Origin: Actinoallomurus sp040655075
GTDB taxonomy: Bacteria > Actinomycetota > Actinomycetes > Streptosporangiales > Streptosporangiaceae
Reading direction: 5' to 3'
Assembly (NCBI RefSeq): GCF_040655075.1
Contig: NZ_JBFAJC010000024.1
Span: 1 to 64,000 of the forward strand
DNA length: 64,000 nt
Shown here: one piece after another, positions 1-7,239 of the stretch
Layout of the letters: each line of letters opens with the position of its first letter
Numbering within the stretch: position 1 is the stretch's first letter
The notes under the pieces: generated by a model
What the model was told of the DNA's origin: nothing
Database searches by the model: none
Seen by the model: the letters and a program-made list of their open reading frames with translations, nothing else
Made by a program: the position numbers and the translations under genes

Positions 1-17
1 CCCGGCCTGCCCCCGGG

Positions 18-50
18 GGCTCGGTCTCCGGTTCACCCGGAGACCGAGCC
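18..50 (-). terminator. Hairpin downstream of secDF
   Basis: A perfect 14-bp stem (18-31 pairing with 37-50) closes a 5-nt loop 27 nt beyond the stop codon of the split secDF gene on the minus strand. There is no T-run, as is common for actinobacterial terminators. Function is inferred from position and stem stability. Confidence 0.6.
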
Positions 51-77
51 GCAGTGGACCTCGACCGACGCCTCCGG

Positions 78-839
78 TCAGGGTCGGTGCTTCGAACTCC
101 GCGCGCGGCCCTCCAGCACGAGCGCCGTCGGGGTCGCCGTGAAGACGCTCGACCAGGTGCCCACGAGGATCCCGGCCAGCAGCGCCACCGCGAAGTCGGT
201 GAGCGAATCACCGCCGAGCAGGGCCAGCGCCGCCAGGATGAAGAGCGCGCCCATGCCGGTGTTGACCGTACGCGGCACGGTCTGCAGGGCCGCGCGGTTC
301 GCCGACCGGGCGAGCGGCTCCTTCGGATCGGCCCGCCACAGCTCCCGGATGCGGTCGAAGACCACCACGGAGTCGTTCACGGAGTAGCCGATGATCGTCA
401 GCAGCGCCGCGAGGAACACCCCGTCGACGGGCCGGCCCGTCCAGGCGAACAGCCCCGTCACGATGACGACGTCGTGCAGCATCGCCAGCACCGCCCCCGC
501 GCCGAACGTCCAGCGGAACCGTACCGCCAGGTAGATCAGCTGCCCGCCCAGCGCGGCGCCCAGCGCGATCACCGCCTTCTTCCGCAGCTCGCTGCCGAGG
601 CTCGGCCCGACCCGCTCGTCGCGCTGCTTGGTGACGGCGCCTCCGTGGCGTTTGACGGCCTCCTGGATCCGATGCTCCTGGCCATCGGTCAGGTTGCCGG
701 TGCGGACCGAGATGCCGTTCTTCCCGGACGCCTGGACGACGGCGTGCGGGAACCCCGCCCCGGAGACGGCGCTGCGGGCGGTGTCCACGTCGACGGACCT
801 GCTCGTGGAGTACTCGACGATGCGCCCGCCGGTGAACTC
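78..839 (-). pseudogene. secDF: secDF 3' half (SecF domain), separated by transposon insertion
   Basis: This is the SecF-like half of a SecD-SecF fusion, a proton-motive-force-driven accessory of the Sec translocon. It begins in frame with EFTGGRIVEYS and carries hydrophobic segments and the family motif GYSVNDSVVVFDRIRE. The 5' half lies at 10524-11965. Joining the two across one copy of AACTC gives ...GLNLGVEFTGGRI... with no frameshift. The half lacks SecF transmembrane segment 1, which stays with the SecD half. An ORF from inside the transposon end (a TTG start at 887) reads through into it, so expression as a separate polypeptide is conceivable. Actinomycetes normally also have separate secD and secF elsewhere, so this fused copy may be dispensable; that is inference. 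Confidence 0.9.
835..839. repeat. Target-site duplication AACTC (left copy of Tn3-family insertion)
   Basis: AACTC directly abuts the left inverted repeat. The same five bases occur at 10524-10528 next to the right inverted repeat. A 5-bp duplication is the standard length for Tn3-family transposition. The sequence falls in the codons for Glu-Phe of SecF. Confidence 0.9.
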
Positions 840-882
840 GGGGGCCAGACCAAGTAAGCCCGGAAGGGGCAAGGCGCAGGTC
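840..882 (+). repeat. Left terminal inverted repeat of the Tn3-family transposon
   Basis: It matches the reverse complement of 10480-10523 over roughly 43 positions with a few mismatches and one or two single-base gaps. It starts immediately after the left AACTC duplication and ends in GGCGCAGGTC, which is shared with the right repeat. Confidence 0.9.
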
Positions 883-917
883 AGCAAGGTGGGTTTCGGC
901 TTGCGCTCTTACTTGTA

Positions 918-962
918 GGGCTCTCCTCTCGTCAGGGGGTAAGCCTGACGAGAGGAGAGCCC
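918..962. terminator. Perfect 19-bp hairpin next to the transposon end
   Basis: Positions 918-936 are exactly complementary to 944-962 around a 7-nt loop. The hairpin lies 75 nt beyond the stop of the minus-strand passenger gene and 35 nt inside the left inverted repeat. It is suited to stop transcription in either direction between the transposon and the host gene. Confidence 0.75.
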
Positions 963-1037
963 ACCCGTCGCCCGAGGCCGGCTCGATGCCGGGCCGGTCT
1001 GGGGGACTTGTGGGTTGTGAGCCAGCCGCGCGCTGCT

Positions 1038-2327
1038 TCAGGCTGCGGTCGGCCAGCTGGTCAGCCTCTCGATGAACGCCTTCCTGGCCGTGTCATCCCG
1101 CAGTTCATCGAACTCTGCCCAGACAGTCCGCGCGGTTTCAGCGGATAGACCGGCAGCGTTGATGGCGTCGGCGAGTTTGGCGATCGTCGGCCATTGGTTT
1201 GTCCAGCAGTACGTGCCAGCGAGTTCGCGTAGCCCCGGGTGCATGGCGTCCAGGTCTCCGGCGATCCAGGCACGAGTGTTTTTCACCATTCGCTCGTGGC
1301 CAGGACGCAGGAGTTCTTGAACGTCGGCACCGTCCTGTTCGTGACGGGCTGCGTACCGCGCGTGGTTCCCGATGGCTGCGCGGATGGTACGCAGCACACC
1401 TTCGTAGACCCGAGGGTCCAGGTAGCGGGCGGACCGGCGCACCGGGTTGATGCTCTTTTCCCGCAGCGGTTCGTCCCGGAACAGACGCTGCACGGGGTGT
1501 CCGTGGGCGTCGATCCTGTCTGTGCTCAGCTTGGGGCCGCTGGTCAAGACTTCGATCAGCACGAGCGCGTCCTCGGCGCGGAAGGTTAGACCTTCCAGAT
1601 CCGGATCATCCGGCAGCACGTACAGGTTCTTGCCGCCGTCGCTGGTGTCCGCGTCGAGGTCGAACAGGTAACCCCGGTCCGCGTTCGGCTGCGGGTCGAA
1701 GTACGCCGCCGTCCGGAACAGGTAGAAGCCTTGCACCAAGGTCCCCTTGGCCTGCGGCCAGTACATCTGTTTCAGCGCAGCACGGGCCGTACCACGCATT
1801 CCGTTGTCGAGCAGGATGATGTCCTTCCGTGGTTCGGGTTCGTCCACGGGCAGGCCCAGCCGACGCAGAAGGGTTTTCAGGTTCTGAGCCGCGTTGGCCA
1901 TCTCCTCGGGGGAGATGGTCTTCCAGCTCATCGTCCCGAGCATGGCGTCCAGGTCGGGGAAGGCCCTGCCATGGTTGTGTTTCAGATCCGCCAGTGCACG
2001 CCGGACGATGCTCCGGTTGAGGGGGATTTCGATGATGCCCAGCCCCGGTTCGAAGGCGAGGACGATTTCACGGACGTTCTCGCCGTCGCGGCCGACCGAC
2101 GCGACAATTGCGCCGCGCGCAGCTGCCGCTCGGACGTCTTCGAGCATCCGATGCACGGCCCTCACGTAGAACGGCGCGATCGTCTCCCACGCGGCGTTGT
2201 ACGCGTCGCGGAGAGCCTGTGTTACGGCGTCCCGGTCGGCCTCGGACGTGAACAGCCCCGGGGTGTTCAGGACCGCTTCTAAAGAGTCCTCGCACTCCTT
2301 GTCCCGTTCGGTGTATTTCGTCGCCAT
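1038..2327 (-). CDS. Transposon passenger protein of unknown function, 429 aa
   Basis: I cannot assign this protein to a named family with confidence. It is soluble-looking, without signal or membrane segments. Two motifs stand out: VASVGRDGENVREIVLAFEP near residue 75 and DIILLDNGMRGTARAALKQM near residue 170. That pairing resembles the GRDG ... D.G..GT arrangement in phosphatase/HAD-like proteins encoded near polysaccharide or stress genes, but this is only a pattern match. It starts at ATG 2327 with AGGAG 10 nt upstream. The leader 2341-2400 has a GCGGC-T5-GCCGC hairpin and several CTGTCTT copies. It is the only intact passenger outside the nested insertions and ends at the strong hairpin 918-962. 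Confidence 0.7.
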   Translation of the reverse strand: MATKYTERDKECEDSLEAVLNTPGLFTSEADRDAVTQALRDAYNAAWETIAPFYVRAVHRMLEDVRAAAARGAIVASVGRDGENVREIVLAFEPGLGIIEIPLNRSIVRRALADLKHNHGRAFPDLDAMLGTMSWKTISPEEMANAAQNLKTLLRRLGLPVDEPEPRKDIILLDNGMRGTARAALKQMYWPQAKGTLVQGFYLFRTAAYFDPQPNADRGYLFDLDADTSDGGKNLYVLPDDPDLEGLTFRAEDALVLIEVLTSGPKLSTDRIDAHGHPVQRLFRDEPLREKSINPVRRSARYLDPRVYEGVLRTIRAAIGNHARYAARHEQDGADVQELLRPGHERMVKNTRAWIAGDLDAMHPGLRELAGTYCWTNQWPTIAKLADAINAAGLSAETARTVWAEFDELRDDTARKAFIERLTSWPTAA

Positions 2328-2463
2328 TGCGACTCAACTCCTGTCTTCTGTCTTTTTTGTCTAGCTTTCCTGCGCGGCTTTTTGCCGCAAGAATTACTGT
2401 CCTGTCTTGCGGCCGTCCCGCTACAAGGCGGTCTTACCGCCCGGCTATCAGGTCAAAGAGGGG

Positions 2464-2818
2464 CTACTGGTCCCGCTGAGTCTCTCGCTGGGCTTCGGTC
2501 AGGGTTTTGTGGACGACGCCGACGGAGACTTTGACTCCGGCGGCGATGGTGCGGATGGATTCTCCGCGCTGGCGGCGGGCCAGGATCGCGGCGCGTTTGT
2601 CGTCGTCGACCACGGGTCGGCGGCCGCCGATGCGGCCGCGGCGGCGGGCGGCGTCCAGGCCGTTCCTGGTCTTGCGGACGATGTCGCGGCGGCGGTCTTC
2701 GGCCAGGGCGAGGGCAAGGTCGAGAATGAGGGAGCGTTCGGTGTGTTCGCCAGCCGCGATGCCCTCCAGCACTTTGACGGCGACGCCGCGCTGGAACAGG
2801 TCGTTGAGGACGATCAGT
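2464..2818 (-). pseudogene. tnpR: tnpR 3' part (serine resolvase C-terminal half)
   Basis: This encodes the last 117 residues of the Tn3-element resolvase: the end of the catalytic domain and E-helix (LNDLFQRGVAVKVLEGIAAG..., ERSLILDLALALAEDRR) and a C-terminal helix-turn-helix (ESIRTIAAGVKVSVGVVHKT). It is separated from its N-terminal part (6972-7237) by 4.1 kb. Joining across one CCCTCCAG copy yields ...DRLGRNLLEGLIVLNDLFQ... and a 206-codon gene, a normal resolvase length. An internal GTG at 2772 opens a 102-residue ORF that cannot be catalytic. Confidence 0.9.
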
Positions 2819-2826
2819 CCCTCCAG
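2819..2826. repeat. Target duplication CCCTCCAG (left copy)
   Basis: The identical octamer is at 6972-6979. The two copies bracket the inserted element exactly where the tnpR reading frame breaks, which makes chance unlikely. Confidence 0.88.
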
Positions 2827-2849
2827 GCCCTCCGCTCCCGAACGTGTCC
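2826..2849 (+). repeat. 24-bp direct repeat, copy 1 (element left end)
   Basis: These 24 bases recur exactly and in the same orientation at 6720-6743. Copy 1 forms the left tip of the nested element; copy 2 lies 251 bp before its right tip. Confidence 0.85.
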
Positions 2850-2912
2850 CCAGCCGCCAGGTAGGTCTTGATCGCGCTGCGGGGTCTTCGCCGGGGTGTC
2901 GGGATTAGACGG

Positions 2913-3023
2913 TTTCCCGACAGGCAGTCCAGAGGCATCGGAAAATCGGACGGTGGGGGATGAAACGCCACGTCGAGTGGCCTGTTTTGAGCGCTGATTG
3001 ACGACAGTATTTTCCGACAGGTA
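2913..3023. promoter_or_regulatory. Candidate res site upstream of the second serine recombinase
   Basis: Three related motifs occur just upstream of the recombinase start: TTTCCCGACAGGCA at 2913-2926, TCGGAAAATCGGA at 2938-2950 (inverted form of the TTTTCCGA core) and ATTTTCCGACAGGTA at 3009-3023. Several degenerate subsites near a resolvase gene is the usual layout of a res site. The boundaries and crossover point are not determined. Confidence 0.45.
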
Positions 3024-3055
3024 GAACGGGGCTTCGCCCTTCCCGAGGAGCGCCG

Positions 3056-3719
3056 GTGCGGATCGTCTACTCCCGCTCATCCACTGCGGCCCAGTCCCTG
3101 CTGCGGCAGCGGCACATTCTCACCGAGGCCGGGCTGCTGGTTCGGGCCGAGGGTGTGGCCGAGGGGTTTCACCCGGCACCTGGGGTGCTGCTGTTCGAGG
3201 ACCCCTGCGACGACATCCAAGATTCCCGCGCTGCAGCGGCCCGCGTTCGCCAGGGTCGCCGCTGCCGCGCACCCCGGCGACATCCTCACGGTGTCGGAGT
3301 TGTTCCGGCTCTGCCGCGACCTGGTCGACATCCACGCCGTCCGTGACTGGTGCCAGGCCCGCGGCGTCGTGCTGCGCGTCCTGTCCGGGCCGCTGTCCAA
3401 CTTCCACGACCTGGCAGCCAACGACGCCACCACCGCGCTGATCATCAATGTGATCACCGCCGTCGGGCAGTTCCAGCGCGACCTGCAGAACGAACTGACC
3501 GCCGAAGGGATCGCCGCGGCGGAAGCCGAAGGCCGCTACCGCGGCCGGCCGCCCGCGCTGTCCAGCGCCCGGCTGGAGGAGGTGCGGTCGGCGTTCACCG
3601 ACCAGGGTGCCTCGATCGCAGCTTTGGCCCGCGCCCATGGGGTGAGCCGGGCCGCCGTCCGGACCGCGCTGGCCGGTCTGCTGCCCGACAGGCCGGTCCC
3701 GCCCCCTCGATCAGGATGA
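3056..3719 (+). pseudogene. Frameshifted serine recombinase (resolvase-like)
   Basis: The N-terminus reads MRIVYSRSSTAAQ, matching the Y.R.ST..Q signature of the nucleophilic serine. The frame continues to LLFEDP and then must shift by one base near 3202-3206 to reach ATTSKIPALQRPAFARVAAA, the FQRDLQNELTAEGIAAAEAEGR region and a C-terminal helix-turn-helix (ASIAALARAHGVSRAAVRTAL). Removing one base there restores a gene of about 220 codons. GTG 3056 has GAGGAG 6 nt upstream. An alternative is a sequencing error at the short C-run. It is the only recombination gene inside the nested element. Confidence 0.82.
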
Positions 3720-3733
3720 TCAAGAGGGTGGTG

Positions 3734-3738
3734 GTCAG
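3734..3738. repeat. Target duplication GTCAG (left copy)
   Basis: GTCAG recurs at 5413-5417 directly outside the right inverted repeat of the 3739-5412 cassette. The match is short and so weaker evidence than the other two duplications, but it abuts long inverted repeats on both sides. Confidence 0.7.
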
Positions 3739-4086
3739 GGCCCTTGAGCAACAACCGAACGGCCAAAGGCGATAGCGAGCCGGCTCGGGCCGAGTTACCG
3801 CCGTCCGCCGTCCACCGACGGGCCGATCTTGTAACAGCTTGGTGAGTCTTTATTGCTTGTGGGATGGCCGGTCCTACGTTGCGGGGTTCGTTGGTCGCCT
3901 TGTGTGGTCACCAGAGGCGTAGCGGTTCCAGGTTCCTCCGGCGTCTGCGGCGAGGCGGATGGCGGGCAGCCGAAAGTTGTTGGGCGAACGGTGGATCCGC
4001 CGGCGCCGAGCCTGCCTGGCTCGTGGCTGAGCTGTGGTGACGGGAAGCGCCGATCGGCGGACGAGCCGAGATCCGGACACTCCCGG

Positions 4087-4632
4087 TTAGACGGCCGGCT
4101 GGGAGAGGCCGGACAGGACGATGTCGATTGCCCGGGACAGGGTTTCGGGGTGGGGTGGCATGGTCGCGGACGCCTGGGCCAGGCCGCGGATGAGGAGATA
4201 GACCTCCTCGACGGTGGCGGAGGGGCGTACGGCTCCGCTGTTCTGGGCCTGGCGGAGTACCTCGCTGACGGCTGCCTTCAGGCGGTCCGAGGCGTCGATG
4301 GCGGCGGGCGAGGGCTTCGCGGGCAGCAGCGTGCCCAGGGTGAGTTTGGTGCCTCCCGTTTCGATCATTGTGCGAAGCAGGGTGCGCCAGCCTGTCGCGG
4401 GGTCCGGGGTTGCGGCGATGGCGAGGGCCTGGTGGGTGAGGCGGTCGAAGTGGCGCAGGAGGGTCGTTTCGATCAGCTCCTCCTTGGTGGGGAAATGGCG
4501 GAAGACGGTGGCGTGGCCGACGCCGGCCCGTCTGGCGACCTCCTCGGTCGATCCGGCCGCGCCCTGGGTGCCGAAGACCTCCTCGGCGGCGGCCAGGATC
4601 CGCTCCCGGTTCTCTTGGGCGTCTTGGCGCAT
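4087..4632 (-). CDS. TetR/AcrR-family transcriptional regulator
   Basis: A 181-residue protein with an N-terminal TetR DNA-binding domain: NRERILAAAEEVFGTQGA..STEEVARRAGVGHATVFRHFPTKEEL, residues about 7-55. The C-terminal part is a variable helical ligand domain. It is divergent from the SnoaL-like gene 4733-5191, and the 100-bp gap contains two overlapping palindromes (4681-4711), so it probably represses itself and that neighbour. The ligand is unknown. It is carried as cargo of the 3739-5412 cassette. Confidence 0.88.
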   Translation of the reverse strand: MRQDAQENRERILAAAEEVFGTQGAAGSTEEVARRAGVGHATVFRHFPTKEELIETTLLRHFDRLTHQALAIAATPDPATGWRTLLRTMIETGGTKLTLGTLLPAKPSPAAIDASDRLKAAVSEVLRQAQNSGAVRPSATVEEVYLLIRGLAQASATMPPHPETLSRAIDIVLSGLSQPAV

Positions 4633-4680
4633 CCGGCTCCCCTTCCCTCAACTCTGGAGAGGACTTTAACCGGAGTTGTT

Positions 4681-4711
4681 ACTTCGGTAGACTTACCGAA
4701 GTCTAGACTTC
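4681..4711. promoter_or_regulatory. Overlapping palindromic operators between tetR and the SnoaL-like gene
   Basis: ACTTCGGTA-gact-TACCGAAGT (4681-4702) is a perfect 9-bp-arm palindrome, and GAAGTCTAGACTTC (4698-4711) is a second perfect palindrome sharing five bases with it. They lie between the two divergent starts, 21 nt upstream of the GTG at 4733, as expected for a TetR operator controlling both promoters. Confidence 0.75.
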
Positions 4712-4732
4712 GTTTAGCTCTGGAGGAATGCT

Positions 4733-5191
4733 GTGCCGTCTTCACCAGCCGATGTCGTCCGTGCCGTCGCCGAAGGGGTCAGCCGTGTGATGGCCGGTGG
4801 TCTGAGCAAGGAGGACAAGGAGGCGGAGTTCGACCGCCTCGCGAGTTTGTACGCTGAGCAGACCGACGTCCGGCATCCGTTCGCACCGCTGGGTGACACA
4901 CCCCTGCGAACCCGTGCCGAGCTGCGGCACCACTTCTCCGACGGGCCGGCCTGGGAGGTTGAAAGGTTCGAGCCGGTGGGCCGGATCCACGAGACCGCCG
5001 ATCCCGAGGTGGTCATCTACGAGTTCAGCTACGTCGGCTCGGTGGACGGCAGGGACTTCGCGGTGCCGTGCATCTTCGTGGTCCGGGTGCGGGACGGAGT
5101 CATCGTCGAGTCGCGCGACTACGTCGATCACGTGGGCATGGCGCGTGCTTTCGGCCGGCTCGACGAGCTGGCCACCGCGCTGTCCGCCTGA
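4733..5191 (+). CDS. SnoaL-like / NTF2-fold protein
   Basis: A 152-residue protein of the SnoaL/ketosteroid-isomerase-like NTF2 fold: an N-terminal helix pair (DKEAEFDRLASLYAEQTDVRHPF), the cone-shaped sheet region, then IYEFSYVGSVDGRDFAVPCIFVVRVRDGVIVESRDYVDH, the typical final strands. Such proteins are isomerases, cyclases or hydrolases acting on small molecules; the substrate is not inferable. It starts at GTG 4733 with CTGGAGGA just upstream. Its product may generate or remove the ligand of the divergent TetR. Confidence 0.82.
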   Translation: MPSSPADVVRAVAEGVSRVMAGGLSKEDKEAEFDRLASLYAEQTDVRHPFAPLGDTPLRTRAELRHHFSDGPAWEVERFEPVGRIHETADPEVVIYEFSYVGSVDGRDFAVPCIFVVRVRDGVIVESRDYVDHVGMARAFGRLDELATALSA

Positions 5192-5412
5192 GCAGGTGGC
5201 GGTGGCCTGGTCTGGGGGCTCGGAGGCCCAGGTCGGTCGTGCCAGTGCCCTTTCAAACAGTCCCCGCGCTCGTTCCTTCCTCTTCAAGCACGCGAGGAGC
5301 CGAGGCCTTGGGGAGGGCTGGTGGTGGCGGTTCCCACATCCGAACGGCCGACGGGTAACTGCGCCCGAACCGGCTCGCTACCGCCGTTGGCCGTTCGGTT
5401 GTCTCAAGGGCC

Positions 5413-5628
5413 GTCAGGCCGCGAGGCCGATGTCGAGGCGGCGCTCCATGTCGATGTCGATCGACCCGTACAGGTTCGCGTTGGACCAGAACTGAGCCGC
5501 CCTGCGTTTCTTGGATGCGTCTCCACAGAAACCCGAAGCGGCTCACAGGTGTCAAGAAAGCGATCCTGGCTACGACCACACCATGAGCACTGGTGAACTC
5601 AGTTTCGACTAAGAGAGGCCTAACCGTC
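5413..5628. other. Gap with possible transposase 3' remnant
   Basis: After the GTCAG duplication, the minus strand can be read as FWSNANLYGSIDIDMERR...GLAA-stop (ending about 5414). This loosely resembles the C-terminal tail of Tn3-family transposases (compare SHITRFGAYATDE in the intact tnpA). It is too short to be sure. No other coding signal is visible between 5192 and 5628 apart from the right inverted repeat at 5352-5412. Confidence 0.3.
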
Positions 5629-6273
5629 ATGTCACTCGTTCGTGTTCACAACTTCTCCGTCTCGCTCGATGGTTTCAGCGCCGGCGCTGACCAGGGCCCG
5701 GAGGCACCCTTCGGGCATGCCGGCGACCGGCTGACGCGATGGTTCATGGACACCCGTTCATTTCACCTCATGCAGGGCCAGCAAGGCGGGACCACCGGCG
5801 TCGACGACGCCTTCGCGAGCAACTGGGGGGCGGGCATCGGCGCGGAGATCATGGGACGTAACAAGTTCGGCCCGCAGCGCGGACCGTGGACCGACGAGGA
5901 GTGGAAGGGCTGGTGGGGCGAGGAGCCGCCGTTCCATACTCCCGTCTTCGTGCTCACCCATCACGTCCGGCCCTCGATCGAGATGAAGGGCGGCACCACG
6001 TTCCACTTCATCGACGCCAGCCCGGCGCAGGCGCTTGCGGCGGCCAAGGAGGCCGCGGGTGGCCTCGACGTCCGCATCGGCGGCGGGCCGGCCACCGTCC
6101 GCCAGTTCCTCGCCGCTGGCCTGATCGACCATATGCACATCGTGCTCGCGCCGATCCTCCTCGGCCGCGGCGAGTCCCTCTGGGACGGTCTAGAGGGCCT
6201 GGAGGAGCACTTCGCCATCGAGTCGGTAAGCTCCCCCAGCGGCGTCACCCACCTCACGTTCACCCGTCGTTAG
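5629..6273 (+). CDS. Dihydrofolate-reductase-family protein (RibD C-terminal-like)
   Basis: A 214-residue member of the DHFR/RibD-C superfamily: N-terminal strand VRVHNFSVSLDGFSAG, central EIMGRNKFGPQRGPW and PVFVLTH, then GLDVRIGGGPATVRQFLAAGLIDHMHIVLAPILLGRGESLW, the characteristic NADPH-binding and C-terminal motifs. Members reduce pterins, pyrimidines or unknown carbonyls with NADPH. I chose ATG 5629 (MSLVRVHNF), preceded by GAGAGG; the frame is open 12 codons further upstream. It is cargo of the element nested in tnpR, outside the TetR cassette. Confidence 0.85.
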   Translation: MSLVRVHNFSVSLDGFSAGADQGPEAPFGHAGDRLTRWFMDTRSFHLMQGQQGGTTGVDDAFASNWGAGIGAEIMGRNKFGPQRGPWTDEEWKGWWGEEPPFHTPVFVLTHHVRPSIEMKGGTTFHFIDASPAQALAAAKEAAGGLDVRIGGGPATVRQFLAAGLIDHMHIVLAPILLGRGESLWDGLEGLEEHFAIESVSSPSGVTHLTFTRR

Positions 6274-6719
6274 CCGCGTATGATTTCGGATTTCGGTCAG
6301 AGGTCTCGAGGAATTCAGGAGCGGGTCCGGGGGCTGGTGACGTTTCTGCCTGCTGCCGGATACCCTCAGGATGAGCCCCGGGCGCGTCGGAGTCGTTAGA
6401 GACCCTGGTATTGGAGTCTTTTAAAGATCTGGTCTTCGACCACGTCGGCGGCGTGGGCGGCGCCGCCGGCGCCGTCCACATCGAGGAACGCCGGCTCAGC
6501 GACTACGGCGCCCTTCTCGGCCTGCCGGCCAAGAAGCGGTCATGTTGGGCGAGCGAGGGGGGCGCCGGCGCCGTCGGACAAATATCCGGTGAGGGTCTGG
6601 TGTGGCAGGTCGGCATAGGCCTCTGGATCGGGCGCCTGGGCCCGTTCGCCGCGCTGCTCCAGCTCCGCAGGGTGCCACCTGTCCGGATGGGTGAACCATG
6701 CCAGCCGTGGCGCGGGATC

Positions 6720-6743
6720 GGCCCTCCGCTCCCGAACGTGTCC
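6720..6743 (+). repeat. 24-bp direct repeat, copy 2
   Basis: Identical to 2826-2849. Followed by TGAGCCCCAGAGTAG, a diverged version of the CAGCCGCC..GTAG that follows the element ends. Confidence 0.85.
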
Positions 6744-6898
6744 TGAGCCCCAGAGTAGTTCGATCGGTGCAGGTCACGAGGTCTGTGCCGAGGCGTCGCG
6801 GAGACCGGGTTTCGGCGCCGGGCGGCGGTGCTGAGCATGCGGCCGAATTGGTGCGGGAGACAACACCGATGCGCTGACCTGCGTCGATGTCGCTCCGC

Positions 6899-6930
6899 GG
6901 ACCGGACAGAATCCGCGTTCTGTCCGGTCC
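6899..6930. terminator. Perfect 13-bp hairpin
   Basis: GGACCGGACAGAA (6899-6911) pairs fully with 6918-6930 around a 6-nt loop. It sits just inside the right tip of the nested element, 4 nt beyond the stop codon that truncates the tnpR N-terminal fragment. It could act as a terminator or as part of an element end. Confidence 0.55.
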
Positions 6931-6971
6931 AGCGCTACTTGGCGGCTGAGGACAGCTTCGGGAGGAGGACG

Positions 6972-6979
6972 CCCTCCAG
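6972..6979. repeat. Target duplication CCCTCCAG (right copy)
   Basis: Second copy of the octamer at 2819-2826, directly outside the right tip of the nested element. Confidence 0.88.
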
Positions 6980-7237
6980 GAGGTTGCGGCCGAGGCGGTC
7001 GACCTCCTGGACGGTCAGCATGTCCCCGTCGCGGATGTGGGACAGCGCGTCCAGCAGCGCGGGCCGGTCGTGGGTGTTCAGCTTGCCGCTGATCTTCTCC
7101 TCGAACACCTTCAGGCAGATCGGGTCGAGGGCGTCGTGCTGCCGCCTGGTGTTCTGTTTGTCGGTGCTGACCCGGACCAGGCCGATGAGCGCGTTAGATG
7201 AACACGCGAACGAACCGTCCACCGGCTCAACAGCCAT
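6972..7237 (-). pseudogene. tnpR: tnpR 5' part (serine resolvase catalytic N-terminus)
   Basis: It encodes the first 89 residues of the resolvase: LIGLVRVSTDKQNTRRQHDAL holds the catalytic serine (VST) and QEVDRLGRNLLEG ends at the insertion point. The frame then runs into the nested element and stops after 100 residues. ATG 7237 follows the tnpA stop by 2 nt, suggesting translational coupling with the transposase. The rest of the gene is at 2464-2818. The truncated product keeps the catalytic serine but lacks the dimer helix and DNA-binding domain. Confidence 0.9.
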
Positions 7238-7239
7238 GG

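Larger units (their letters stand above)
3739..5412. mobile_element. 1.67-kb cassette with long inverted repeats (TetR + SnoaL-like)
   Basis: Its ends are imperfect inverted repeats of about 61 bp: 3739-3800 against the reverse complement of 5352-5412, both starting GGCCCTTGAG and sharing CAACCGAACGGCCAA, TAGCGAGCCGG and GTTACC. A 5-bp GTCAG duplication flanks it. Inside are only a TetR regulator and a divergent SnoaL-like gene with a palindromic operator between them, so it looks like a non-autonomous unit moved in trans. Confidence 0.75.
2827..6971. mobile_element. 4.1-kb element nested in tnpR
   Basis: This 4,145-bp insert has imperfect inverted ends of about 37 bp: left inward CTCCGCTCCCGAACGTGTCC, right inward CTCCTCCCGAAGCTGTCCTC, both followed by CAGCCGCC then AGTAG/GGTAG. 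It is flanked by an 8-bp duplication. It carries a frameshifted serine recombinase, a smaller nested cassette (3739-5412) and a dihydrofolate-reductase-like gene. I see no intact transposase, so it is either non-autonomous or the relic of a larger element. The family cannot be named from the sequence alone. Confidence 0.78.
6274..6971. other. Non-coding right part of the nested element
   Basis: No credible gene is seen on either strand. Two structures stand out: copy 2 of the 24-bp end repeat at 6720-6743, and a perfect 13-bp hairpin at 6899-6930. The stretch 6721-6971 has one end-like sequence at each side in inverted orientation, so it could be a small element of its own. Confidence 0.6.

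Noticed and set aside
18..50. Hairpin at the window start as a possible transposon end
   Set aside because: It lies right behind secDF, is a simple stem-loop and has no partner elsewhere, so terminator is the better reading.
4733..6273. An antibiotic-resistance function for the SnoaL-like and DHFR-like cargo genes
   Set aside because: Both belong to broad superfamilies; the DHFR-like protein is of the RibD-C type and not a FolA-like trimethoprim-resistance enzyme, so no resistance role can be claimed.
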